Of a DNA stretch of 64,000 nt, positions 50,316 through 58,012 are shown one piece after another. This DNA comes from JBGTFE01 sp049799955 (GTDB lineage Bacteria > Acidobacteriota > Blastocatellia > Pyrinomonadales > Pyrinomonadaceae): positions 1 through 64,000 of the forward strand of contig JBARIW010000018.1 in NCBI GenBank assembly GCA_049799955.1, written 5' to 3'. The first letter of the stretch is position 1. Each line of letters starts with the position of its first letter. The position numbers were made by a program, and so were the translations under genes. A model generated the notes under the pieces. That model saw only the letters and a program-made list of their open reading frames with translations, was not told the origin of the DNA and ran no database searches.

Positions 50316-50972
50316 TTATTTACGACGAACATCTTTTCGCCATCTGGCTTGAGGACTCGGCGCGCCCGGTTTTCTGTTTAAGCCGAGCAGTCTCGCTCTT
50401 TCGGCTTTTTCTTCCGAAGTTATATCTTCGGGCGATACGTTACCGGCATAAAAAGCAATGTATTTCGGAATAAAATTGCGGTCGCCGATTTTCAATTCCG
50501 GCGCGCGCGTTCGGATGAGCACAGGTTCAAATTCATATTTATCGAGCATGAGAATCTCATCTTTGCTCAAATTACAAATCAGCCCGCCGTTAAGCGTTCT
50601 GCCCTTTTCTACGAATCCGGCAGGACGCGCGTATAAAAATAAAGCCTCGGGAATCTCCGGCGAAGTTACGCCCGCGTCGATAAGCTCCCGAATCTCGCCG
50701 CCGCTATTTTTATACCAGCGCCGCAGAATAGTTTCGGTTACGATTGTAACTCTGACGTTTTCCAGACAAACGTTTTTCAAAATAACAATATCTTTCGGAT
50801 TATGTTTGACTAACTCTACAGCTTCCGCCGCAGCGCCTGTTTCGAGTATTTTAAATTCTCCGCGCGCGCTAAAAAGCTCTCTGAGCTTTTCATGAGCAAG
50901 CAGAGAGCCGTAAGAAAAAATAACCGTCTCATTATCGAGTTCCGCAGGCAGATGATTAATCATTTCCGTCAT
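50316..50972 (-). CDS. GGCT-like fold protein
   Basis: 218 aa. VIFSYGSLLAHEKL near residue 17 matches the Y-G-S-L substrate loop of gamma-glutamylcyclotransferase-like (AIG2) proteins; ALFLYARPAGF and LDKYEF continue the fold. The segment between is longer than usual. Substrate unknown. The 5' leader may contain the structured RNA at 51039-51101. Confidence 0.65.
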   Translation of the reverse strand: MTEMINHLPAELDNETVIFSYGSLLAHEKLRELFSARGEFKILETGAAAEAVELVKHNPKDIVILKNVCLENVRVTIVTETILRRWYKNSGGEIRELIDAGVTSPEIPEALFLYARPAGFVEKGRTLNGGLICNLSKDEILMLDKYEFEPVLIRTRAPELKIGDRNFIPKYIAFYAGNVSPEDITSEEKAERARLLGLNRKPGAPSPQARWRKDVRRK

Positions 50973-51038
50973 AGTATTTGTTCGGTTTCTTTCACTCGAT
51001 TCCCATGCAATAAAAAAGAATAAGCGTGCTAATGTGGC

Positions 51039-51101
51039 AATCTGTTTTGTGCCGGAGACACGAAAAGAAAGTAGCCTGTGGCGAAACTACAGGAACAGAT
51101 T
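51039..51101. ncRNA. Candidate three-way-junction RNA
   Basis: 63 nt closed by AATCTGTT/AACAGATT, containing hairpins GTGCCGGAGACAC and GTAG-N12-CTAC, the latter overlapping an alternative CCTGT/ACAGG helix (possible pseudoknot or switch). It lies in the 215-bp gap upstream of the GGCT-like gene (minus strand). No known riboswitch consensus was recognised. Confidence 0.35.
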
Positions 51102-51187
51102 AAACAAGAAAATCCCGCGCTAAAGGTGCGGCAGATATTACGCAGCAATAGTGGCGCTCCTTTTTAGAGCGCGAATTCTCTATCGAA

Positions 51188-52051
51188 CTATTTTTTTGTA
51201 AACGACCATGGATAAGTGGCGTTGGGGTCGCTGTAAGAGCCGCGTCCTTTCATTGTCTTGCCGTCTTTGGAGATTTCGCCGGTGTTTTTTCCTAAAGACC
51301 AGAATCCGTTTTTGGGCTGTTTAATTATTTCGGTTTCTTTCATCGAAACGGTTAGTTTTTCATAATTTATTTCGCCTGTGATAGCGATGACCGCACCGTC
51401 TTCTCTGCTTAGAGTGGCGGAAAAATTTGCACCGCCGTCGTGTTGTATGTTCAATGTGGAAGGCGTAAATGCGCTGCCGAACGTTCCTTTCCACGTTCCG
51501 TCGAGGCTGAAATTCGAAGCGTTTGTTCGATTGGTTTCGGCGGAATTAAAATTGTTTGCGAAATTAGAGCTGAAATTTGAAAATGCGTTATTAGCCGTAT
51601 CTGTCGATGTATAATTGCCCAAATTATTTGCGGAATTTGTTAAGGAATAAACGCCCGAATTATAATTCGTCGCCGCGTTCGTCCCGTTCGTTCGCTTGCT
51701 CAAACTAAATGCGATTAACAAACCGCCTAAAATTCCGAGACATAACGTTGCGGCGATAATCGCTAAATATTTTTTATTCGAAGCGGCAGGCAGCGGGTTT
51801 GCAGATGTCTTTTGAGAAACATCGGGCAAGGTCGGTGCAAACGAAGGCGCGGTGTCGGGCTTGTCCTGATTTGAGGTTAAGTTTCGCGCGTTCGCAACCC
51901 GCATAAGAATCTCCGTCTCAGGCGAATCGGCTGACTCATTAGACAAATATTCCGTCGGCATCGAGCCGTCAGACAAAAGCGCGCCGTCCTCAAGGCAAAA
52001 ATTCAGCGTATCGTCAGAATATAAAGTTTTACATATCGGACAGGTTTTCAT
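51188..52051 (-). CDS. Zinc-finger, single-TM protein with extracytoplasmic domain
   Basis: 287 aa from the ATG at 52051, chosen because MKTCPICKTLYSDD is the conserved start of such proteins. C4 and C7 plus C18 form a short zinc knuckle (CPIC..FCLEDG). A Pro-rich region, a TM helix (YLAIIAATLCLGILGGLLIA), an Asn/Thr-rich spacer and a beta-rich C-terminal domain (about 180-287, LDGTWKGTFGSA) follow. Sensor-like layout; function unknown. Confidence 0.75.
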   Translation of the reverse strand: MKTCPICKTLYSDDTLNFCLEDGALLSDGSMPTEYLSNESADSPETEILMRVANARNLTSNQDKPDTAPSFAPTLPDVSQKTSANPLPAASNKKYLAIIAATLCLGILGGLLIAFSLSKRTNGTNAATNYNSGVYSLTNSANNLGNYTSTDTANNAFSNFSSNFANNFNSAETNRTNASNFSLDGTWKGTFGSAFTPSTLNIQHDGGANFSATLSREDGAVIAITGEINYEKLTVSMKETEIIKQPKNGFWSLGKNTGEISKDGKTMKGRGSYSDPNATYPWSFTKK

Positions 52052-52112
52052 AGTATTTTCGAAGCATCTCCTATGAAGGAGAATCGGAAAAAACACCTGC
52101 GACTGTGAGGAA

Positions 52113-52151
52113 GCTCCGGGCATAAACTATTCGCCCGGAGCCGCTTTTTTT
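52113..52151 (+). terminator. Intrinsic terminator reading on the plus strand
   Basis: GCTCCGGGC-N11-GCCCGGAGC followed by CGC and seven T residues. It reads as a terminator on the plus strand, although both neighbouring genes are on the minus strand, so it may end a small plus-strand RNA or antisense transcription. Confidence 0.7.
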
Positions 52152-52154
52152 ATA

Positions 52155-52577
52155 CTACGGAGTTTTTGTGGGAATTACGCGGTCGTTCATCGCCAGTTGA
52201 AGGCAGACGGCTTCTTCCCAGCTTGTCAGCGAAAGCTTTTGTTTGAGATTTTTGAAAACGACCGCCTGTATATTTTTTGTTTCGGCGGTTTTTGCGCCTT
52301 TCGTTTTAATCGTAACTTCCATGCAGAGACGATAGTTTTGTCCCGCGACGACCTGCGTTTCGGCTTGTTTGACGGCAACGAGCTTGATGACGGCGCGCAT
52401 CTTTTTGCCCTGCGTTTTCGCGGCATATTTTGCCGCCGCGATGACTCCGGCATTGTCCTTCGAAATCGGGCTGTAACCGCCGGCAATCGTCTCTTTCTGC
52501 CCGAAACACACGCCCGCGCAGCCGAAAATGACGACGAGCGCGACAGGTATAAACATCATTCGTAAGTTGTTTTTCAT
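52155..52577 (-). CDS. Secreted cystatin-like protein
   Basis: 140 aa with a signal peptide (about 1-26). The mature protein has the three cystatin contact regions in order: a Gly-Gly near the N-terminus (G33-G34 in IAGGYSP), the QxVxG loop Q75-V-V-A-G79, and a SW second loop (about 118-119). Family I25 cystatins inhibit papain-like cysteine proteases. Size and motif order argue for a genuine cystatin fold; inhibition is inferred. A longer-than-usual tail ends in TPTKTP-like residues. Confidence 0.75.
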   Translation of the reverse strand: MKNNLRMMFIPVALVVIFGCAGVCFGQKETIAGGYSPISKDNAGVIAAAKYAAKTQGKKMRAVIKLVAVKQAETQVVAGQNYRLCMEVTIKTKGAKTAETKNIQAVVFKNLKQKLSLTSWEEAVCLQLAMNDRVIPTKTP

Positions 52578-52594
52578 ATTGTTTTAATTTTTAA

Positions 52595-52783
52595 TCAACC
52601 GCGTTTTTTGTCCGGTCGCGGTTTAATCGCGGCGGTCGGTTTCGGCAAATTGTCGGACGATTTTGAATTGTGCGGAACTTTCGCGTCCTTTGCCGCTTTC
52701 GAAACGTTTAGAAGCTTTGAGTCTGCCAGTATTTTAAGGGCATTTTTTGCGTTTTTCGATAGTTTCTTCTTTGCTTTCGGCAT
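52595..52783 (-). CDS. Small Lys-rich protein
   Basis: 62 aa from the ATG at 52783, preceded by GGAGACAAAA. Very basic (KAKKKLSKNAKNALKILADS), resembling a short nucleic-acid-binding tail or DNA-condensing protein. No family recognised. Confidence 0.55.
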   Translation of the reverse strand: MPKAKKKLSKNAKNALKILADSKLLNVSKAAKDAKVPHNSKSSDNLPKPTAAIKPRPDKKRG

Positions 52784-52808
52784 TTTTGTCTCCGTATTTA
52801 TAAAAATT

Positions 52809-53165
52809 TTAGTCTTCTTCTTCTTCTTCAAGCTCGGCTTTTAGCTTCTCATAGGCTTCGGGATTGTGTTCTTTGAGGTACGCCAGAAGCTCAGGCAGGA
52901 TGGCGTCGCACATCGCCAAAGTTTTCGCATCCTGCTCTTCCATCTCGATTCGAAGCGCGTGTGCTTCGATGGTCATTTGCATTATTCGCTCGGTTTGCTC
53001 GATAACCTTGTCAAGTTTGGCAATGCAGCGTCTGATTTCGGGGATTTTGTCCGTTTTTGCGTGTTTCAGAAATTCGACCAGCTTCTCGCGCCGCCGGATT
53101 TTGTCTAACAAAAATGCGCTTTCTTTTTTATATTTCTCGCTGTTTATTATATCTTCATCACTCAT
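52809..53165 (-). CDS. Coiled-coil protein of unknown function
   Basis: 118 aa, fully helical prediction with heptad-like spacing (IRRREKLVEFLKHAKTDKIP, AKLDKVIEQTERIMQM) and an acidic tail of Glu residues. It lies between the Lys-rich protein and the acyl-ligase fusion on the same strand. Confidence 0.65.
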   Translation of the reverse strand: MSDEDIINSEKYKKESAFLLDKIRRREKLVEFLKHAKTDKIPEIRRCIAKLDKVIEQTERIMQMTIEAHALRIEMEEQDAKTLAMCDAILPELLAYLKEHNPEAYEKLKAELEEEEED

Positions 53166-53201
53166 AAAAAACTCCTCCGGTAAATTAAGTTTTTTATACT
53201 A

Positions 53202-55940
53202 CTATTTCCGCATTTCTTCAATCATTTTTGTTATTTCCGATTTCAGATGCGCGGTTACGGCTTCGTATTTCGCTTCGTTGTCCGACGCCGTATCAACCAC
53301 GTCTTTCGGATAAAACGGCTCGCCGAATCGAACTTTTACCTTTGAAAAACGAATCCGCCACGAACGCCGCGCCCAGACTTTGTAAACGCCGTCGAGCGCG
53401 ACGGGAAGAATCGGCAAATCGAGTTCCGTTGCAAGAATCGCCGCGCCTTTTTTGAATTCGTGCAAATCGCCGTCGAAAGCGCGCTCGCCTTCGGGATAAA
53501 TATTTAAAATCTTGCCGTGTTTCAAACCGATTGCGCCCGCTTTCATCGCTTTCATAAGCTGCGTATCAGGGTCAATCGGTACGACCTGAAGCATTCTTGC
53601 GACAAACTGCATAAAGCCGCTCTGGAAAAACTGGCTTGCTCCGACGTGGAAAATTTGTTTGAAATACGCAAACGGATAATTCGAAGTGATTATAAACGGG
53701 TCGAGAAAACTTTGATGATTCGGGCAAATCAGAAAAGGTCGCTTCAGTTTTTTGAGATTTTCGACATCCTTTACTTCAAGCTGTAAAAATATTTTGCAGA
53801 AAAAATTGAAAATTCTGTAAACAAAATAGGCAAAGCCGATAAAAATCGGGCGGTCGTGCAAAATCGGCTCGACCTCGGGAATAATTTCGTCGGTTTCCCT
53901 GACGATTTTCGACCAGTTTAATTCCGTTGAAATCTCCGTCGCCGAATCAATTTTGCCCGCGTGTTTTTGAACAAGCTTTATCGCGTCCGCGACAGTCAGC
54001 GCCTGCGCCGCGTCTTCGGCTTCAAATTCAATCCCGAACGCCTGTTCGAGCGCGGCGAAAATCTCCGCGCGGGAAAGCGAATCCAGCCCCAAATCGATTT
54101 CAAGATTCATCTGCGGGTGAACCGTTTCAACATCCGATTTATTTTGTTTGACTGCCGAAACGAGCGCGCGTCCAGCCTGCGTTTCCATCAGAGCTTTATC
54201 TTCGCCGGAAAGCGTCCATGTTTTTGTCTCGCGCACTTCTTTTTGGACAAAACCGTTTGCCTCGATGTCTTTTTTCAGCTCGAAGCGTTTGATTTTACGC
54301 GTTGCCGTGCGCGGCAGAGGCTCGACGCGAATCAGGTAATCGCGCACGCGCTGGTATTCGGGCAATTCGCGTCCGAGATTGTCGAGCGCGTAGCGAATCG
54401 CTTCTTTAGAATTGGCGATGTGATTTTGCTTTGCATATTCAAAATCAGGAACGACGATGGCGACGAGTTTTTCCGCGCCCGCGCGTCCTTCGCTTTTGTC
54501 TTCGATGCCGAGAATCGCCATTTCTTCGACGAGAGGCGTTTTCAGATAATGAACTTCCAAATCTTCGGGATGAACGTTTTTCCCGCTCGGCAGAACGATA
54601 ACGTCCTTGCCGCGCCCGACGATGAAAAGATGACCGTCTTTGTCGAATTTGCCCAAATCGCCGGAACGAAACCACCCGTCTTCGGTAAATGCTTCACGCG
54701 TTGCCGTCTCGTTTTTATAATAGCCTTTGAAAACCACGCCGCCGCCAATCAAAACTTCGCCGACGCCGTCTTTGTCGGGATTGTCAATTTTGACTTTCGT
54801 GTCGCCCATCGGCTTTCCGACCGAGCCGACGCGGTTATCGTCGGCAAATGTCGCCGTCGCCGCGCCCGAAGTTTCGGTCAAACCGTAGCCTTGAATAATA
54901 GTAAAACCGAGACGGTAAAAATCAATCGCGACTTCCTCGTCAAAACGCGAACCGGCGGAAATGGCGATTTCGAGTCTTCCGCCGAAAGATTCGTGAACCG
55001 CGCCGAAAAATTTTCCGCCGAGATTCAGATTGAATGAATCGCGTAAGAAACCGTTGGTCGAGAGCATCGCTTTGAAAAGCATCTGAACGGCTTTCGGCTT
55101 GGATTGAACAGCGTCGAAAATCTTTTTGTGAAACAGATACCAGAGACGCGGAACGGTCGTCAGCATCGTCGGTTTAAAAATTTTCATCGACGACGAAAGC
55201 TCGGCTGGCGTCAGTTCCTTCAAATATCCGGCTTCGCACCCGTAGGTCGTCGCCACCCATAAATTAACGATTTGCAGATATGCGTGAAAAAGCGGCAGAA
55301 GGCTGAGAATTTTTTCGTCGCCCGTAAACTTCAAAACATCCTTCACGCCTTCAAGCTCGGAAACGATATTGCCGTGTGTCAGCGGAACGCCTTTCGGCGT
55401 GCCGGTCGTGCCCGACGTGTACATCAAAAGCGCCGTATCGTCGAGTTTTGCGGGCGTTTCCTGTTTAGCAAAGCTTTCGGGAACTTCGGTTTTCGCCCAG
55501 TCTTCAAACTTCTGAAAACCGTTGGCTGAATCTTCCATTTTCCAGACGACTGCCGGAATATTCCTGCCTAATTTCTCTTCAATCTGCTGGAATTTGCCCG
55601 TCATGTCGGGCGAGAGAAACGCAACTTTCGCTTCGGAGTTTTCAAGAAAATTGGTCAGCGTTTCAATCTCGCCGTGCGGGTCCATCGGGACGCAGACCGC
55701 GCCGCGATAAAGCGCCGCTAAGTAAGAAATCGCCCAGCTCGGATGATTTTCGCCGATGAGCGCGACTCTATCGCCGAATTCGACATTTTCCTGTTCGAGC
55801 CGGTAGGCGACCGAACGGATTCGGCTGAGCATTTCTCCGTATGTATAAATCTCGCTGTCGTCGCCGACGACGCGCATGGCGACTTTATCGGCGTTTTTTT
55901 CGCTTGACTCAATCAGGCGCTGGCAAAAAGTCATCGTCAT
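53202..55940 (-). CDS. Acyl-activating enzyme / acyl carrier / PlsC acyltransferase fusion
   Basis: 912 aa. Residues about 5-550 are an AMP-forming acyl ligase (YTSGTTGTPKGVPLTHGN, GYGLTETSG, GDLGKFDKDGHLFIVGRGKD). Residues about 590-660 form a carrier domain with the phosphopantetheine Ser in LGLDSL. Residues about 700-900 form a PlsC acyltransferase with NHQSFLD and YPEGERAFDG motifs, preceded by a membrane-associated helix. It could activate a fatty acid, hold it on its own carrier and pass it to a lysophospholipid, as in Aas-like systems. Three-domain fusions are known in several phyla. Confidence 0.92.
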   Translation of the reverse strand: MTMTFCQRLIESSEKNADKVAMRVVGDDSEIYTYGEMLSRIRSVAYRLEQENVEFGDRVALIGENHPSWAISYLAALYRGAVCVPMDPHGEIETLTNFLENSEAKVAFLSPDMTGKFQQIEEKLGRNIPAVVWKMEDSANGFQKFEDWAKTEVPESFAKQETPAKLDDTALLMYTSGTTGTPKGVPLTHGNIVSELEGVKDVLKFTGDEKILSLLPLFHAYLQIVNLWVATTYGCEAGYLKELTPAELSSSMKIFKPTMLTTVPRLWYLFHKKIFDAVQSKPKAVQMLFKAMLSTNGFLRDSFNLNLGGKFFGAVHESFGGRLEIAISAGSRFDEEVAIDFYRLGFTIIQGYGLTETSGAATATFADDNRVGSVGKPMGDTKVKIDNPDKDGVGEVLIGGGVVFKGYYKNETATREAFTEDGWFRSGDLGKFDKDGHLFIVGRGKDVIVLPSGKNVHPEDLEVHYLKTPLVEEMAILGIEDKSEGRAGAEKLVAIVVPDFEYAKQNHIANSKEAIRYALDNLGRELPEYQRVRDYLIRVEPLPRTATRKIKRFELKKDIEANGFVQKEVRETKTWTLSGEDKALMETQAGRALVSAVKQNKSDVETVHPQMNLEIDLGLDSLSRAEIFAALEQAFGIEFEAEDAAQALTVADAIKLVQKHAGKIDSATEISTELNWSKIVRETDEIIPEVEPILHDRPIFIGFAYFVYRIFNFFCKIFLQLEVKDVENLKKLKRPFLICPNHQSFLDPFIITSNYPFAYFKQIFHVGASQFFQSGFMQFVARMLQVVPIDPDTQLMKAMKAGAIGLKHGKILNIYPEGERAFDGDLHEFKKGAAILATELDLPILPVALDGVYKVWARRSWRIRFSKVKVRFGEPFYPKDVVDTASDNEAKYEAVTAHLKSEITKMIEEMRK

Positions 55941-55998
55941 AATTTTTATAATAAGGCGAAACCAAAAGGGGTTTTCTCAGATTACCATAAATATTAAA

Positions 55999-56655
55999 TT
56001 ATTCGGAACGATATTTTTCCATTATCGGTTTGAAAAGCTCGCCGGTTGTGGGCGGCGTGAAGGAAACGGCGTTAGCTCCGGCTTCGATAACTTCGAGAAT
56101 CGTTTCGTCTCGTTTGCCGCCGGTGGCGATAAGAGGGAATTCGGGCGCGATTTTTCTGATTTTGCTGATGATATTTTTTGTATTCTGCGCGCCGGAAACG
56201 TTGAAAATATCGACGCCCGCTTCGATTCTGCTTTCGAAATCCGTTTCTTCCGTCGCAATCGTTAAAATTACAGGAATTTCAAGCTTGCGTTTCAGGGCTT
56301 TGATAAGCGAGTTCGGCGTCGGCTGATTGACGACGACGCCGAGCGCGCCTTGAAATTCGGCGTCGATGCCGATTTCCACCGAACGTTTGCCCGAAGTCAA
56401 GCCGCCGCTGATGCCGCAAAAAACGGGTTTGTCCGACGCGAGCATCAAAGCGTGGCTGATAATCGGCTGCGGCGTGAAAGGATAAACCGCCATCACCGCG
56501 TCGGCGTTGCAGTTTCTGATAATCGCCACGTCTGTCGAAAAAATAAACGATTTGAGCACTCTGCCGAGAATGCAGATGCCCGAACATTGATTGATAACTT
56601 CCGGCAGGCGAACGATATTTTTCCGCAGATTTCCGTCAAAAACAGGTGCTTTCAT
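55999..56655 (-). CDS. Probable TIM-barrel protein under c-di-AMP riboswitch control
   Basis: 218 aa from the ATG at 56655 (GGAGCGAGAAAG upstream). Repeating strand-helix units ending in Gly-rich turns (ICILGRVLKS, FCGISGGLTSGKR, GVVVNQPTPN, DIFNVSGAQN, LIATGGKRDE) indicate a phosphate-binding TIM barrel. It belongs to a conserved family often named only 'hydrolase'. The role is unknown; the riboswitch upstream links it to cell-wall, osmotic or potassium physiology. Confidence 0.75.
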   Translation of the reverse strand: MKAPVFDGNLRKNIVRLPEVINQCSGICILGRVLKSFIFSTDVAIIRNCNADAVMAVYPFTPQPIISHALMLASDKPVFCGISGGLTSGKRSVEIGIDAEFQGALGVVVNQPTPNSLIKALKRKLEIPVILTIATEETDFESRIEAGVDIFNVSGAQNTKNIISKIRKIAPEFPLIATGGKRDETILEVIEAGANAVSFTPPTTGELFKPIMEKYRSE

Positions 56656-56699
56656 CTTTCTCGCTCCATAAATACAGAAAGGACGCAAAGTCCACGCTT

Positions 56700-56852
56700 C
56701 ACATCCTTTGAAATTCCGTGTCCTTCTTCGATAACGCCTGCGAGGTTAGCTGTCGGGCTGGAAGCGAAGAAGTCTTCCTCTGAATGCTCAGATTAGCCCC
56801 GAAATTTGGTTCCCCCGCGCCGTTTTCAAAAAAACGACTTCGGCGACTTAAA
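56700..56852 (-). promoter_or_regulatory. ydaO/yuaA-type c-di-AMP riboswitch
   Basis: On the minus strand, TCGCCGAAGTCG is followed by GCGGGGGAACCAAATTTCGG, GGGGCTAATCTG, a variable GAAGACTTC hairpin, and CCCGACAGCTAACCTCGCAG with GGCG. These match the conserved ydaO segments (TTGCCGAATCCG; GGAGGAACC; GGGGTTAATCTG; CCCGACAGCTAACTCCG..GGC) in order and spacing. A GGAC/GTCC hairpin just before the ribosome binding site may be the expression platform. Confidence 0.92.
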
Positions 56853-56901
56853 TTGTGTCGGTAGTTTACAAAAAAAGTTTGGGAAAAGGCAAGATTTTTT
56901 A

Positions 56902-57864
56902 TTAGATTTTTTTCGGAACGCGAACTTTGAGTGCATTCGGCACAATCTCAAAAATGGCAGGAAGCTTTCCGGGCAATTCGCCGTCAACTTCTAAAAAGAT
57001 TTCCTGTGTTTTATCAACCGGCGCGGCTTCAATGCGCCTTGCAATCTTCGATTTAACTTCTCTCAAATTCAGATGCGTTCCGCGATAAAGCGTGTAGGCG
57101 TTCAGGATTATTTTCGCCGTTTTAATATCGCCGATGTTGACGACATCGAAAAAACCGTCGTTTAGTTTTGCATCAGGCGCGATTTTCATTCCGCCGCCGA
57201 AATATCTCGCGTTTGCGACGCAAAAATTTATCGTGTTGAGAGATTTTTCCTCGCGTTCGTCAAATTTTATGCGAACGCTTCTAAAATCCAGACCGAGAAC
57301 TTCCTGCAAAGTCGAAAGCGCAAAGCTCGTTTTTCCGCGAAAAGCCGCGACCGGAAGCCAGTCCAGTTTGCCCGTCGTTTTTACTCTTTCGATGATTGAA
57401 GCCGAAAGCCCGAATGACGAAACATTCAGAAAATAACGGCTGATTTGTTCGTTTTGAAAACTTTGAAATGTAACGCGCCCGACATCGATTTTCTTTGTTT
57501 CGCCCGTTCTCAGAGCTTTCGCGGCTTCGCGGGCGTTAGCCGGAATTCCCAAGCTCCGGCGGAAATCGCCGCCTGTGCCCGAAGGCAGAATTCCAAGCTC
57601 GCAGTCTTCGCCGGTTTCTAAAATTCCATTGGCGACTTCGTTTATCGTACCGTCGCCGCCGCAGGCGATGATAAATTTTCTGCCCGCGTCGATTCCGCGT
57701 TTTGCAAGCAAGCTGCCGTCGCCCGATTTTTTTGTAAAAGCGACCTGAAATGCGCCGAAATGCGCCCGAAAATCCGAAGCGATTTCCGCCCAGTGTGAAG
57801 CAGTCGAGCCGGCGGCGGATTTCGGATTGACGATAACGAGCGGTAAAGTCGGGTTATTTTGCAT
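56902..57864 (-). CDS. Diacylglycerol kinase/YegS-family lipid kinase
   Basis: 320 aa. DAGK_cat domain with VNPKSAAGS, the nucleotide motif CGGDGTINEVANG and LPSGTGGDF; C-terminal beta domain with NARYFGGGMKIAPDAKLNDG and FLEVDGE. It phosphorylates a lipid such as diacylglycerol or an undecaprenol-related lipid at the inner membrane. Its stop lies 50 bp before the riboswitch of the next gene. Confidence 0.9.
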   Translation of the reverse strand: MQNNPTLPLVIVNPKSAAGSTASHWAEIASDFRAHFGAFQVAFTKKSGDGSLLAKRGIDAGRKFIIACGGDGTINEVANGILETGEDCELGILPSGTGGDFRRSLGIPANAREAAKALRTGETKKIDVGRVTFQSFQNEQISRYFLNVSSFGLSASIIERVKTTGKLDWLPVAAFRGKTSFALSTLQEVLGLDFRSVRIKFDEREEKSLNTINFCVANARYFGGGMKIAPDAKLNDGFFDVVNIGDIKTAKIILNAYTLYRGTHLNLREVKSKIARRIEAAPVDKTQEIFLEVDGELPGKLPAIFEIVPNALKVRVPKKI

Positions 57865-57892
57865 TGAAAAAGATTTTAACGCAATTTTGCAG

Positions 57893-58012
57893 GATTTGAG
57901 AAGAATAGAACGCGGATAACGCGGCTTGGGCGGATTGACACAGATAAAATTATTATAAAATCTGTGTTAATCGGCTAAATCCGCGTTATCCGCGTTCTAT
58001 ATTCTTCAAAAT
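57893..58012. repeat. Inverted repeat around GAACGCGGATAACGCGG
   Basis: Arms AATAGAACGCGGATAACGCG and CGCGTTATCCGCGTTCTAT, inner ACACAGATAAAAT/ATTTTATAATTTTATCTGTGT-like palindrome. It lies between the kinase-family and aminopeptidase genes. Confidence 0.85.

Noticed and set aside
51039..51101. Hammerhead ribozyme or SRP RNA
   Set aside because: The CUGANGA core and the SRP GGAA tetraloop consensus are absent.
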